Both the position numbers and the translations under genes were made by a program. Shown piece by piece: positions 55,550 through 64,000 of a stretch of 64,000 bases of DNA. Below the pieces are notes generated by a model. The model worked only from the letters and a program-made list of their open reading frames with translations, had not been told where the DNA came from and searched no databases. The stretch is from Limnephilus marmoratus (taxonomy: Eukaryota; Arthropoda; Insecta; Trichoptera; Limnephilidae), in assembly GCA_917880885.1 (NCBI GenBank), contig OU862912.1, forward strand, positions 53,369,117 to 53,433,116, written 5' to 3'. Within the stretch, counting starts at the first letter, position 1, and each line of letters begins with the position of its first letter.

Positions 55550-58500
55550 GTAAGTACAAAAAACAATATAAGACATTAAATAATATTCTGCATCAATTAA
55601 GCAAATGCAAGTAAAAATAGGTGTCAAAAATACTATTGATTATTTTCAAATCAGACTAATTTGTTCGCTTTTGAGAACAGCTCTAATCGTTGTGGCTCAA
55701 ATCGCGAAATCGTTGTGTCTCCCTTATTGATTGATGGTAAGAAAAATGTACTAAACGGTTTTAAAAAGAGAAAACACCACGCTTTATTTTCAAATCTAAA
55801 AGTTAACCACACATGATTTAAAATGTAAATCTTCATGAAAACAAAGTTTACGACCGCAATTTGAAAAAAAAATAAACTTTTGTATTTTTTTGTAAATGGA
55901 AACGTCAAAAAAGTGAGGTTAGAATAACGTTTATAATACATCATCTGTCTAAAATAAGGTGTTTCTTTTTTAAAAAATGTTCGTCATCATTCATTATAAT
56001 TAGAAAAAAAACGTGAGGTGAGGCATTTGTAAAACTTTTTTATGTTGGCATTTAAAAATTTACATTTCAAAAATTACATGTTTTTTTCAAATAATAAAAT
56101 TTCAAAGCATATTTTGTCACCTTTCAAAAATAGTTTTTAGTTTTCGGACACGTTCAAAAATATTCATTTTATTGTAAAGCGGAAATATTCCGGTCTTCGG
56201 CCGGAATATGCCAGAGTTGTTTAAAGAGTTTCCAAACGCATTTTTTTATAATACCTATTATACAAAAGAAGGAATTAATTTTTGACGTTCCATATATATT
56301 ATTTTGAATCAGAAATTAAAATATGTGAGTAGTTCTAAGTTAGCACAATAGTCTTATTATAAAGTGTTCACGTATCTCCGTTTCTGAAAGCTTTTATGGA
56401 ATCGTTTTGCACCATCACTCCGTCGGTAACTTTATTGTTTCGTGTTCTGCATTATCGAGATATCACAATGTCACGAATGCAAAATGCTTTCAAATCTAGT
56501 AATTCCGGTATATACATGCCTCTTAAATTTCGTGTCTCTTTCAACGTTCAGGTTTTTCTTGAAATATCCTGAATTCGAATGAATGGTTATTACCACTCGA
56601 TTCATTTAATTTATTTTCACGACTGCTACAGATTCTTAGATGAGTTTAAGATTTCAGAAACAATGAAAAATGCTTGTTTAAGATTTTCAAAAACAGCTTA
56701 ATTATATTTTTTTGAAGTAAAACTTCTTTACCCACGCTCGACTTGGGGGTAAGCTGGCGAATGCGTTACGAAAAGTGGTGATGTATTACGAAAAGTATGA
56801 TGCCAAAGGTAATCGATGCGAACGGTGATCGATGGCGAGGCAACGGTCGGTCCTTTACGCACGCTTGACTTGGGGATTGATAAGGATAAGGATAAAGATA
56901 AAGATGGTCACCACAAGGTCGTAGGTCACCCCAAGTTCATAGGTCACCTCGTTCGCTACGTTTGGTAACTTAACAGGGATACCTGGGTACATGGGGCGAA
57001 GTTTGTCTTGTAGTTTTACTTCAGTCGTATGGTCTAAAGCACACTCGTTTTTTTTTGTAATTTGTGTAACACACGTTACTTTACATTATCAAAGCGAGAA
57101 TCTTATGTTTTATTTGATTTCCATTTCCCTAATTTTATAAGGTTTTCCATTTCCTTTCATTCATTTTCATCCACATATAAATATTTTGGGTGATTTCACA
57201 AAACTTAGTAAGTCACTCCGAAGCCAGATTAGAGGTATCAGAAAATACAACCCCTGAAAGTTTTGTCCATCTGTCAACGAATGGATTGTCAAAGAAAAAT
57301 CCTATGAAATTCTAGTAAAACAGACACGACATTAATAATAATAACATTATTATTATTATTATTATTCCTACAGTGCTCTTTATAATATTGAGAAAATAAT
57401 AAAAGAATATACTGTATTTACAAAATAATGACGGAAGAACAAAATTAACTAAAGAATATACAGTATTTACAAAACAATGACAGAAGAACAAAATTAACAA
57501 AGATAGTGATGTTATAGCACTCACGGAACAATAATAATAATAGACAATAGCGGTGCTATTGTAACACAGTACAAAACATGAACTTTAAAACTAAAATATA
57601 ATATATTAACAGAAAGGCAGTTTGCGTTTAGAAATGAGAGATATTCTGACATAAATTCGGATACGAAACATAAAATAAAAATACAATTATGAGGAAACCG
57701 AACCCAAACAATTACGGAAAGCTGGGGAACATGGCTTATTATAATTACGTATATTGAAAAAATGTTAGGATTCATGAATGGTATGATTTTTTAAATAATT
57801 TTGTTTTTAAATTCACATTCCCATAACCATTCAAATGGAATACACACGTTTTTTAGGTTAATGGTATCCATCAAACGAATTGACCGTTTTCTCGCAATGA
57901 GAAGGCGTTCAGTTGAAGTAGTTTATAAGATGAAATTTAAAATACCCGTCTGCTTGGTTCAATATATTCGCACCTCACAATTCGGAAACCTTAGTTTCAC
58001 GCAAAAAATCAGAAACCGTCACTTTGGATCGAGATTGTAAAATATCTATGCATGATAGCTTTCATATTTCAAAGACAATAAGAAGCATTATTTCGTTCTC
58101 CTTCTGGTTAAAAGAAAAATATATACGGTTTGCATGAGAGGAAGAGAGATATAAAGCTTTTAAAATGTAAAGTCGCTCGGGACGTTTTTGGTCTTATGAA
58201 AGTATAACGCAATTACGTGTTTTGGGATGTATTTATTCCTAAACAAGCAGACGGGTTTCAGAGAGAGGTGTATCATCTTTGGTTTATTTCGGGTAAAAAT
58301 GACCAAGCGCCTTAAGAGCGTTTAACCAGGCAGCGGATGAAAATCCACATTTCGTCGAAAGTTGTTCTTCCAATCGTGCAGGGCGGTTACAATGGGAAAG
58401 ATTGATTATTCTCCGTACCAGCTTTTTTAAATTATAACTCAATATCGAATGTATTTCAATCCAAATTAGCTTTAATTTATACCTTCATCCAAAAATGCTG

Positions 58501-61500
58501 AAAGGCGTGATGATAAAACTATTAAAATAGTGTACTTTTTGTAGTTATTTTTTGATTATAAGTATTTATCATTTTTCAATAATGTCTAAATTTAATAAGA
58601 ATGTTAAAAAAATCTGAAATATATTAGTTTGTAAGTGCGCAAATAAATACACAAATGGACCAATTTTCGTCAAGAAACACATGTACGTACATATTTTTTA
58701 ATGATTTTATTGAAACTAAAATTAAAATTCTAATACATAACTTTGATAGATAATGTATTGATTTATTTTACTGCATGATTACATTATTTGAAATGGGTGT
58801 GGTATAATACAAAAACTTTTTTGAAAATTTAACAAATCTGCCAACGACCTATGGAATAACCTTATTATACTAAAAATTAAAAAAAATTCTAAAAATTTAT
58901 TACATAACTATGCTAGATAAAAGAACAAACTTTCGAAATCCATTTATAATTTTTTGTGGAAAAGAGTCAATACGTCTAAAAACTTTTTTGAAAATGACGT
59001 ATTTCCGGCTTTCTCTGGTAATGCCCTCTTAATTATGTTACATAGTTTTATTACGTCGGCTTATAAATAATAATAATAAGCCGACGTAGCTCAATGGTAG
59101 AGCATTTGACCGGAAATCAGAAGGACGCGGGTTCGAGTCCCGTCGGCGACATGTATATTTTTTTAATGAAGATGAGTGTTTCAGGCTAATAATTATTACT
59201 TATAATAATTGTTACCCTTTGTGCTATACATAAAAATCTTGTCTTAAACATTAGTTTATCAATTAAAAATAAGAATTATTATTCTTCTGCTGATTTGGGT
59301 TTTCCTCTCCCCCCGCCCTCTAACCCAATATATACATATTTATTTGTTTTTTTAATCTATGGCATCCTCAATTGGGGTATGTTGTGAGACTGTAGGTAGC
59401 AGGGAGGGGAAGAAGGTGGGGAAGAGGAAGGTGGGGCTGGCTATTCAGATCTGGTCAAAAGCCATTTCAAAGCAACATTAAAATCTGAATGATGATCTAA
59501 CACCAGGGCGATACTGAGAGTATCTTCCACTCTGGAGCGGGCAGCAAATATACTGTATATTATTTTTAAATTAATTCTGAAATAACTGTGATTCCATCCC
59601 GCGACCTTCGGATTGCGAGTCAAGAGCCTTACCCCTCGACCACGGATGTATAAAGATAGCTGGCAAATGTATTCGTTGAGAAAATGAAGATATTGTTGAT
59701 ATTTCTAAGTCGAATTAGCTCAGTGTTAAGAGCAAGGCCCCGGCAAGGCTGAGGTCCTGAACTCATTCGAATGAATCTTTTAATGATTTTTCTTTTTCAC
59801 ATTTTTCGTTTGAAAGTTGTTAATTCAATGACTAAAATTAATTTAGTTGACTTTAATTCATAAATAAATAATGTTTCTTATGTATTATAGAATTTCAAAT
59901 GGCTCTCACTGTACGACGACTCCCTGACACTGCAGGCAGTGACCCTGAACGAGGACAAATCCAACATGAGTATGACGGTACAACCTCGAAGGGGGAAACC
60001 CTTCCCGAACCTACTTGGCGCCAAAATCAACATGCAGGACGTCTGCAAAGACGGAGTTCATAAAGTATGCATACACGTAAAACACGTAGAGTGCTATATT
60101 ATTATTCTTCAAACAAAACCTATCACGTTGTCACAAGAAAAAATATATTTTTCTATTGTTTACCTTATAGTAGAAACCCTATCGTCACTTTGATTGTACA
60201 GGATTCTAACTTCACTTTATCTTATAGTAGAGACCCTATCGTCACTTTGATTGTACAGGATTCTAACATCATATCTTATAGTAGAAACCCTATCGTCACT
60301 TTGATTGTACAGGATTCTAACTTCACTTTATCTTATAGTAGAAACCCTATCGTCACTTTGATTGTACAGGATTCTAACTTCACTTTATCTTATAGTAGAA
60401 ACCCTATCGTCACTTTGATTGTACAGGATTCTAACTTCACTTTATCTTATAGTAGAAACCCTATCGTAACTTTGATTGTACAGGATTCTAACTTCACTTT
60501 ATCTTATAGTAGAAACCCTATCGTCACTTTGATTGTACAGGATTCTAACTTCACTTTATCTTATAGTAGAAACCCTATCGTCACTTTGATTGTACAGGAT
60601 TCTAACTTCACTTTATCTTATAGTAGAAACCCTATCGTCACTTTGATTGTACAGGATTCTAACTTCACTTTATCATGATCTGAGATATGATGTAACAAAA
60701 TCTTAATTTATTTTTGGGATTTATTTCGTCGTGTGGCGCTATCTCCTTCTTTAGCCAACGTTTCGGACAACGTAACATCTGCCCTGTTGATGGACACTGT
60801 GACGCTGTTTGAAACATTGGCTATAGAAGGAGCTAGCATGACATAATACCCCAAATGTTTCGCTACGTTTGGTGACTCGGTGCCCGGGTTCATGGGTGAG
60901 GTTTGTCCGAAAAGTTGACCAGAGAAGGAGCTAGCGCATAACGGCATAATACCCGAAAATGTCACACTAAACGGTTAGCTACATTTGGTGACTTGGCAAG
61001 GGTGCCCGGGTTCATGGGTGAGGTTTGTCCTGGTCTTTGCGGCGGATGCGTCTGTCCATCCGCTGCGTGGCGTGCCGGACCGAGAGAGACTGACAGAGGG
61101 ATGCTTTTTGACTTCTCCTGATAGACTCTCTAGACCCGTCACCGTGCACCGCAGTTAGAGGGATGGATTCACACGTCCGTTACTCCTGGACACACTGACC
61201 CTCAGATTCCTACCTACCCCTCATACCATTTTTCTTCCCAAAACTTCCCGTCCTTCCTTTCGTTAACGATAACCATAACCGAAGCATTGGTTAAAGAATG
61301 ACCTAGCGCAAGACGGCATAATACCTCAAAATAAATCAAGTGTAAGCTTTGGCCGTGTTAGCCTTATGAGAATTCGTATTTGCAAACATACACACCTCAG
61401 AACGTGGTAAAGCGAAATTAGAAATTAGAATCTAAGTAAGTGACGAACAACACTGCGCCTCGCAAAAACGAGCAACTGTTCGATACCAACAAAATGGCAA

Positions 61501-61944
61501 TAGCGAAATTGTCGAAGTGATGTTAGAACCTTTTAAAATAAATGAAAGCCTTAAAAACTTGCTGCTAGAACGTCGTCACACAAGTATTTATGGAAATACA
61601 AAATTTTAGAAATACAAACTCTTTGCATTCTAAACTAATTTAAAAAAAATAATGCCGGTTAGAACCTTGTACAACTTAGGGAACGCAATATAATTTTATT
61701 GATTTTTATATTCACTTCCAGTAAGACAACAAGAAAATAAAGTGTTGTGGACGTTTTACACGAAGCCTTTTCTGTCCAGTTTCCATATGGGTCTTTTTTC
61801 ATATGGATTCTAGATGAAAAGAATGAAGTGTTCTATTTTGGTACCGATTTTCGTACAGTTAAAGATGGCGGACATTATTTGACATCTGTTGTCTGTCTTT
61901 GTTGTATTGTCTGCATTATATTGAAATATTTCATGTTTATTTAA
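55316..61944 (+). CDS. Candidate host gene: small secreted protein, three-exon model
   Basis: Exon 1 (55316-55549) codes 78 residues from an ATG. MWETVFFVFIVSVVSG is a typical signal peptide, followed by HDSEGVEVLEDFPCNGS and PEKVDIRLQFDSYVNVTM, and stops at donor ATG|GTAAGT. Exon 2 (59891-60064; acceptor TATTATAG, donor AAA|GTATGC) adds 58 residues in the same phase 0 (LYDDSLTLQAVTLNED, MQDVCKDGVHK). A likely last exon (61780-61944; acceptor CTTTTCTGTCCAG, phase 0) adds FPYGSFFIWILDEKNEVF and a hydrophobic end. Predicted product about 190 residues, secreted. The beta-strand-like text faintly recalls a galectin-type sandwich, but I do not recognise the family. Exon 3 is the least certain; without RNA it could be partial. 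Confidence 0.5.
56925..57010 (-). repeat. Repeat family B fragment
   Basis: GTTCGCTACGTTTGGTAACT, CAGGGATACCTGGGTACATG and GGCGAAGTTTGTCTTG correspond to the family's middle section. Confidence 0.5.
57402..57503. repeat. Two-copy tandem repeat (~51 bp)
   Basis: AAGAATATACTGTATTTACA...GAAGAACAAAATTAAC is repeated once with a few changes. Confidence 0.8.
59080..59150 (+). tRNA. tRNA-like sequence (SINE A head), anticodon-position GGA
   Basis: D stem GCTC/GAGC, anticodon arm TTTGA-CCGGAAA-TCAGA (fully paired with one G-T), T stem GCGGG/CCCGT. The acceptor has two mismatches and the loop has C33. A SINE head, not a working tRNA-Ser. Confidence 0.45.
59080..59280 (+). repeat. SINE A copy, plus strand
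   Basis: tRNA-like head 59080-59150, then GATGAGTGTTTCAGGCTAAT, TACTTATAATAATTGTTACC and CTTTGTGCTATACATAAAAA, the same tail as the 32.4-kb copy. Immediately upstream, TACGTCGGCTTAT pairs with ATAAGCCGACGTA at the head start. Confidence 0.75.
59340..59645 (-). repeat. SINE C copy, minus strand
   Basis: Head on the minus strand: GTGGTCGAGGGGTAAGGCTC with loop CTCGCAA. The body has CTATTCAGATCTGGTCAAAA and CAGGGCGATACTGAGAGTAT, and the 3' block has ATGGCATCCTCAATTGGGG. Confidence 0.7.
59708..59775 (+). repeat. tRNA-like pseudogene or SINE head
   Basis: TTAGCTCAGTGTTAAGAGC resembles a D arm with box A. The putative box B (GGTCCTGAACTCATTCG) is poor. Not a working tRNA. Confidence 0.35.
59891..60064 (+). 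CDS. Exon 2 of the candidate gene
   Basis: Flanked by TATTATAG and GTATGC, 174 bp, open in the phase set by exon 1. It contains NFKWLSLYDDS and KPFPNLLGAKINMQDV. GC content and codon use are clearly higher and more gene-like than in the surrounding AT-rich introns, which supports it as real coding sequence. Confidence 0.6.
60160..60678 (+). repeat. 57-bp minisatellite, nine units, in predicted intron 2
   Basis: Unit core AGTAGAAACCCTATCGTCAC then TTTGATTGTACAGGATTC and TAACTTCACTTTATCTTATA. Nine units, nearly identical; the second is 6 bp shorter. Because 57 is a multiple of 3, the array is open in one frame for 203 residues, which I take as a by-product. Each unit contains TCTAAC followed 18 bases later by a pyrimidine-rich run and TATAG. 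Confidence 0.95.
60744..60960. repeat. Inverted repeat with CCAACGTTTCGGACA-type motif
   Basis: CTCCTTCTTTAGCCAACGTT pairs with AACATTGGCTATAGAAGGAG around 60744-60831. A third piece follows at about 60920 (AGAGAAGGAGCTAGCGCATA). Related text is near 21520-21550 and 61275-61325. Confidence 0.65.
60972..61265 (-). repeat. Repeat family B copy, minus strand
   Basis: GGTGCCCGGGTTCATGGGTG, GCGGATGCGTCTGTCCATCC and CCTGGACACACTGACCCTCA, then CCCAAAACTTCCCGTCCTTC, are in family order. Confidence 0.7.
61780..61944 (+). CDS. Possible last exon of the candidate gene
   Basis: Opens after CTTTTCTGTCCAG in phase 0 with FPYGSFFIWILDEKNEVF and YFGTDFRTVKDGGHYL, then a Cys/Ile-rich hydrophobic tail and TAA. 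The tail may be genuine or intronic read-through from an undetected donor near 61885. Upstream of the acceptor, the same frame is closed by TAA at 61738. Confidence 0.4.
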   Translation, partial: FPYGSFFIWILDEKNEVFYFGTDFRTVKDGGHYLTSVVCLCCIVCIILKYFMFI

Positions 61945-61987
61945 TTTAATATTTAAAATATTCATACAAAGGCAGTAACACACTACA

Positions 61988-62380
61988 TAGGGGGGCCTGA
62001 GGAAAATAATTCACCTCAGGACGTATGTAATTTTTGGAAATGCCGTATGAGGGTCTTTTGAGAAAAGGAAGGAGATGAAGTTCTTGGAAGGAAAAGGGTA
62101 TGAGGGGTGAGTAGTAGAGTAGGATTCTAGCAGTCAATGTGTCTAGAGTGAGAGACGTACGAATCTATCCCTCCCACCGCGGCGAAGCAGGGAAGCAGAT
62201 CCGGCCCGCAGTAAGTGGGCAAACGCAATCGCCCCCAAGATGTAGGCAAACCTCACTCCATGAATCCAGGCACCCCTGCGAAGACATCAAACGAAGCAAA
62301 CCACTTGGAGTGACTTATAACAAGATGTTGTTTATCCAATACATGGTTCCCGGGGGCCGGCGGCGGTAACCAAATTGACG
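61988..62380 (+). repeat. Repeat family B, near-complete copy
   Basis: GGGGCCTGAGGAAAATAATT, GTATGAGGGTCTTTTGAGAA, TCCAGGCACCCCTGCGAAGA and TTGTTTATCCAATACATGG. Both ends are present. Confidence 0.7.
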
Positions 62381-62406
62381 GCAACGACAGATACTTTTAT
62401 GTAATA

Positions 62407-63054
62407 CTAGCTGACCCGGCAAACTTCGTAGCAACATAGAATCATTAACTGTGTATTGGCTGAACTAAATTCAGTTTTTTCATTGAGTTGAAAATTGCAC
62501 AATGAAGCAATTATCGATGCGCAACTGTCCTTGTTTTGTTTTTATCAATATCAGAGATGGTGTTGTGTACGGATTTATAAATTTTGTGATTTTCTTAATT
62601 TTCCGCTTACTTACGGGAATTTTGTTTCATTTTCTTTATACGTGTGAGTGAGATTTATTATAATTATTGTATTTTTGCTTTGGAGGGGTGCAGACATACG
62701 TTCACTGTTTGTTCCATTTTCGACTGTTGAAATTTAATGTGTAAGAAAGAGAGGCAGCATTATATGTATAAGAACAAAAGCAAAATAATCAGCGTATTGA
62801 CATTTGACGTTTTTGAATTTATGGAATTGACTTACTATACAATATTGCTGCAGCTCTTTCAAAATATGACTGCATGTATGAGGAAAAGAATTTTCTTCAT
62901 AATTTTTTTTTCGTGAATTTTCCGGTGTTTTAATAACTATTCTGCTATTCGGGGCGGAGACAAATCCACAAATCAAAGATCATAAAAATCGGTCCAGTCG
63001 TTCTTGAGATATAAATGGTGTAACTAACCCGACTTTGTTTTATATAATATAAGA
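62407..63054 (-). mobile_element. 648-bp non-autonomous Helitron
   Basis: On the minus strand it starts TCTTATATTATATAAAACAA, then AAGAACGACTGGACCGATTT, a block common near insect Helitron 5' ends. It ends TTTGCCGGGTCAGCTAG followed by T. Preceded by A and followed by T, as expected for insertion between A and T. No coding capacity. Confidence 0.75.
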
Positions 63055-63059
63055 TTAAG

Positions 63060-63905
63060 ATATGCTGACGTTCAATCTGCATGAAAACTATATGTATGAA
63101 ATCGAACTATGAAAATAATGATCGTGTAATGCAAAGATTTTTTATATGTTTCGGTATAAAAAAACGTGTTGTAAAACATCCAATAGGATCGAAAATAAAC
63201 ATATACAGCCTTATTAAAAAAAAAAACTTTTCACGGCCGATAACCTGTGTTATTGCAATAACATAAATAAACCCCGTGTACACTAAAACACGTTTTATTA
63301 CCATTAACCTATCTTACGTGGTAACGCTGTTAAAACGCATTGAAGATCTGACGACGTTGTATATGGTTTTAATTTACTAGGAAACAATGTTGTTTTAATT
63401 CTTCTCCGCTAGGGGCATTATTGGCGCGCCTGTGCATTAATTCTCAACGGCCCGTGATCAGTTGCCCGTGATGACAAAACAGCTGTGTGTTTATGGCGGG
63501 ATATCGAAAATTTTGTTAGTATCTAAATGTTCTGATTTTACTTAATAATTTCTATTGTAGTGACGAATTTACTCTTCTGTTCACATAATTGATATATTTA
63601 CCATGTTATTTGTGTGGTTTAGATCAGTTTAATCAAGTTATTGTACAAACGCCGACTTTCAAAGTTGAACTGTCAGAATATTGTTTTATAGGTTACTTAA
63701 AAGATAAATATACATTTTAAGATCTTTATTTTAAGATAATTTCTTAAAAGTGATAATTTTTTATAATATTAATATCTAATACATGTGTTCGTAAACGAAT
63801 CAAAGAAATTAACGTCTTTAGAGATGCAAGAAATCTGTTTCAAACGTCGGTATTATTTCTAAGTTATTTTTTGACAATTTTTTTTTTTTTTTACAGTGAA
63901 TACCG
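63060..63905. other. Non-coding interval
   Basis: No supported gene. Confidence 0.3.
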
Positions 63906-63911
63906 CACAGG

Positions 63912-64000
63912 AATCTCAACTGCTCCCGTCTGGAGCCAGTGAGACTATGGCATCCCCAATTGGGGTATGTTGTGAGGCTGAAGGTAGTGGGGAGGGGAAG
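63912..64000 (-). repeat. SINE C 3' part, cut by window end
   Basis: CAACTGCTCCCGTCTGGAGC, ATGGCATCCCCAATTGGGGT and TGAGGCTGAAGGTAGTGGGG are near-consensus. The tRNA head would lie beyond 64000. Confidence 0.75.

Larger units (their letters stand above)
55550..59890 (+). other. Predicted intron 1 (4.3 kb) with repeats
   Basis: AT-rich, no internal gene. It holds a family B scrap (about 56925-57010), a (TAAGGA)n-like run (56879-56905), a two-copy ~51-bp tandem repeat (57402-57503), a SINE A copy, a SINE C copy and a tRNA-like sequence (59708-59775). Confidence 0.45.

Noticed and set aside
57312..57775. Hydrophobic minus-strand frames (Ile/Leu-rich)
   Set aside because: They derive from AT-rich sequence, an ATT run and a short tandem duplication; no signal of a membrane protein family.
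60067..60678. Long open frame of ~200 residues with repeats of SYSRNPIVTLIVQDSNFTL
   Set aside because: It is a translation of the 57-bp minisatellite; the unit is a multiple of three, so one open unit makes the whole array open. No start context or non-repetitive domain.

Overview
The window looks like a transposon-dense piece of an insect (at least arthropod) nuclear genome. It is AT-rich and full of microsatellites. It carries several LINE families, hAT, piggyBac and Harbinger-like DNA transposons, non-autonomous Helitrons and tRNA-derived SINEs, and almost no host coding sequence. I cannot name the species from sequence alone. There are no operons and no bacterial-type genes or signals.

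Layout. From 1 to 9 kb there are LINE 3' fragments, a 385-bp inverted-repeat MITE (2828-3212), a second MITE rich in TTCACCGC motifs (about 4077-4400), a 762-bp non-autonomous hAT with an 8-bp target duplication (5718-6479), a tRNA-derived SINE (here SINE C) and a G-rich non-autonomous Helitron. From 9.9 to 16 kb there is a LINE C-terminal fragment, then the 3' end of an RTE-like LINE split by a 3.6-kb hAT (11958-15594). That hAT is itself split by a 1.1-kb relative of the 5.7-kb MITE, giving three levels of nesting with matching 8-bp target duplications. From 16 to 22 kb lie long inverted repeats and copies of a second interspersed repeat (here family B). From 22 to 25.4 kb is a young minus-strand LINE.

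From 26129 to 30998 is a 4.87-kb hAT with a perfect 8-bp target duplication (CTCTCGAC) and 11-bp perfect terminal repeats. Its transposase is broken by a piggyBac element (about 26.7-29.09 kb) that is almost intact and carries all three catalytic aspartates. The same hAT span also holds a tRNA-like SINE head and a decayed array of about nine C2H2 zinc fingers. From 35.1 to 39.3 kb is a nearly full-length minus-strand LINE with an open 957-residue endonuclease/reverse transcriptase frame and a frameshifted ORF1. A Harbinger-like MITE follows at 41361-42151. From 43102 to 47475 is a foldback element built of roughly 530-bp units in two opposed, unequal arms.

From 48.65 to 54.1 kb there is no coding sequence I can recognise. 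The region opens with a primer-binding-site-like motif, which could mark a long LTR. The best host-gene candidate spans 55316-61944 (+): a signal-peptide exon, a second exon in the same phase, and a possible last exon. The introns carry SINEs and a 57-bp minisatellite whose every unit resembles a 3' splice site. The window ends with family B, a 648-bp minus-strand Helitron and another SINE C copy cut by the window edge.

The genes do not form a pathway. What the sequence records is repeated insertion of mobile elements into one another.
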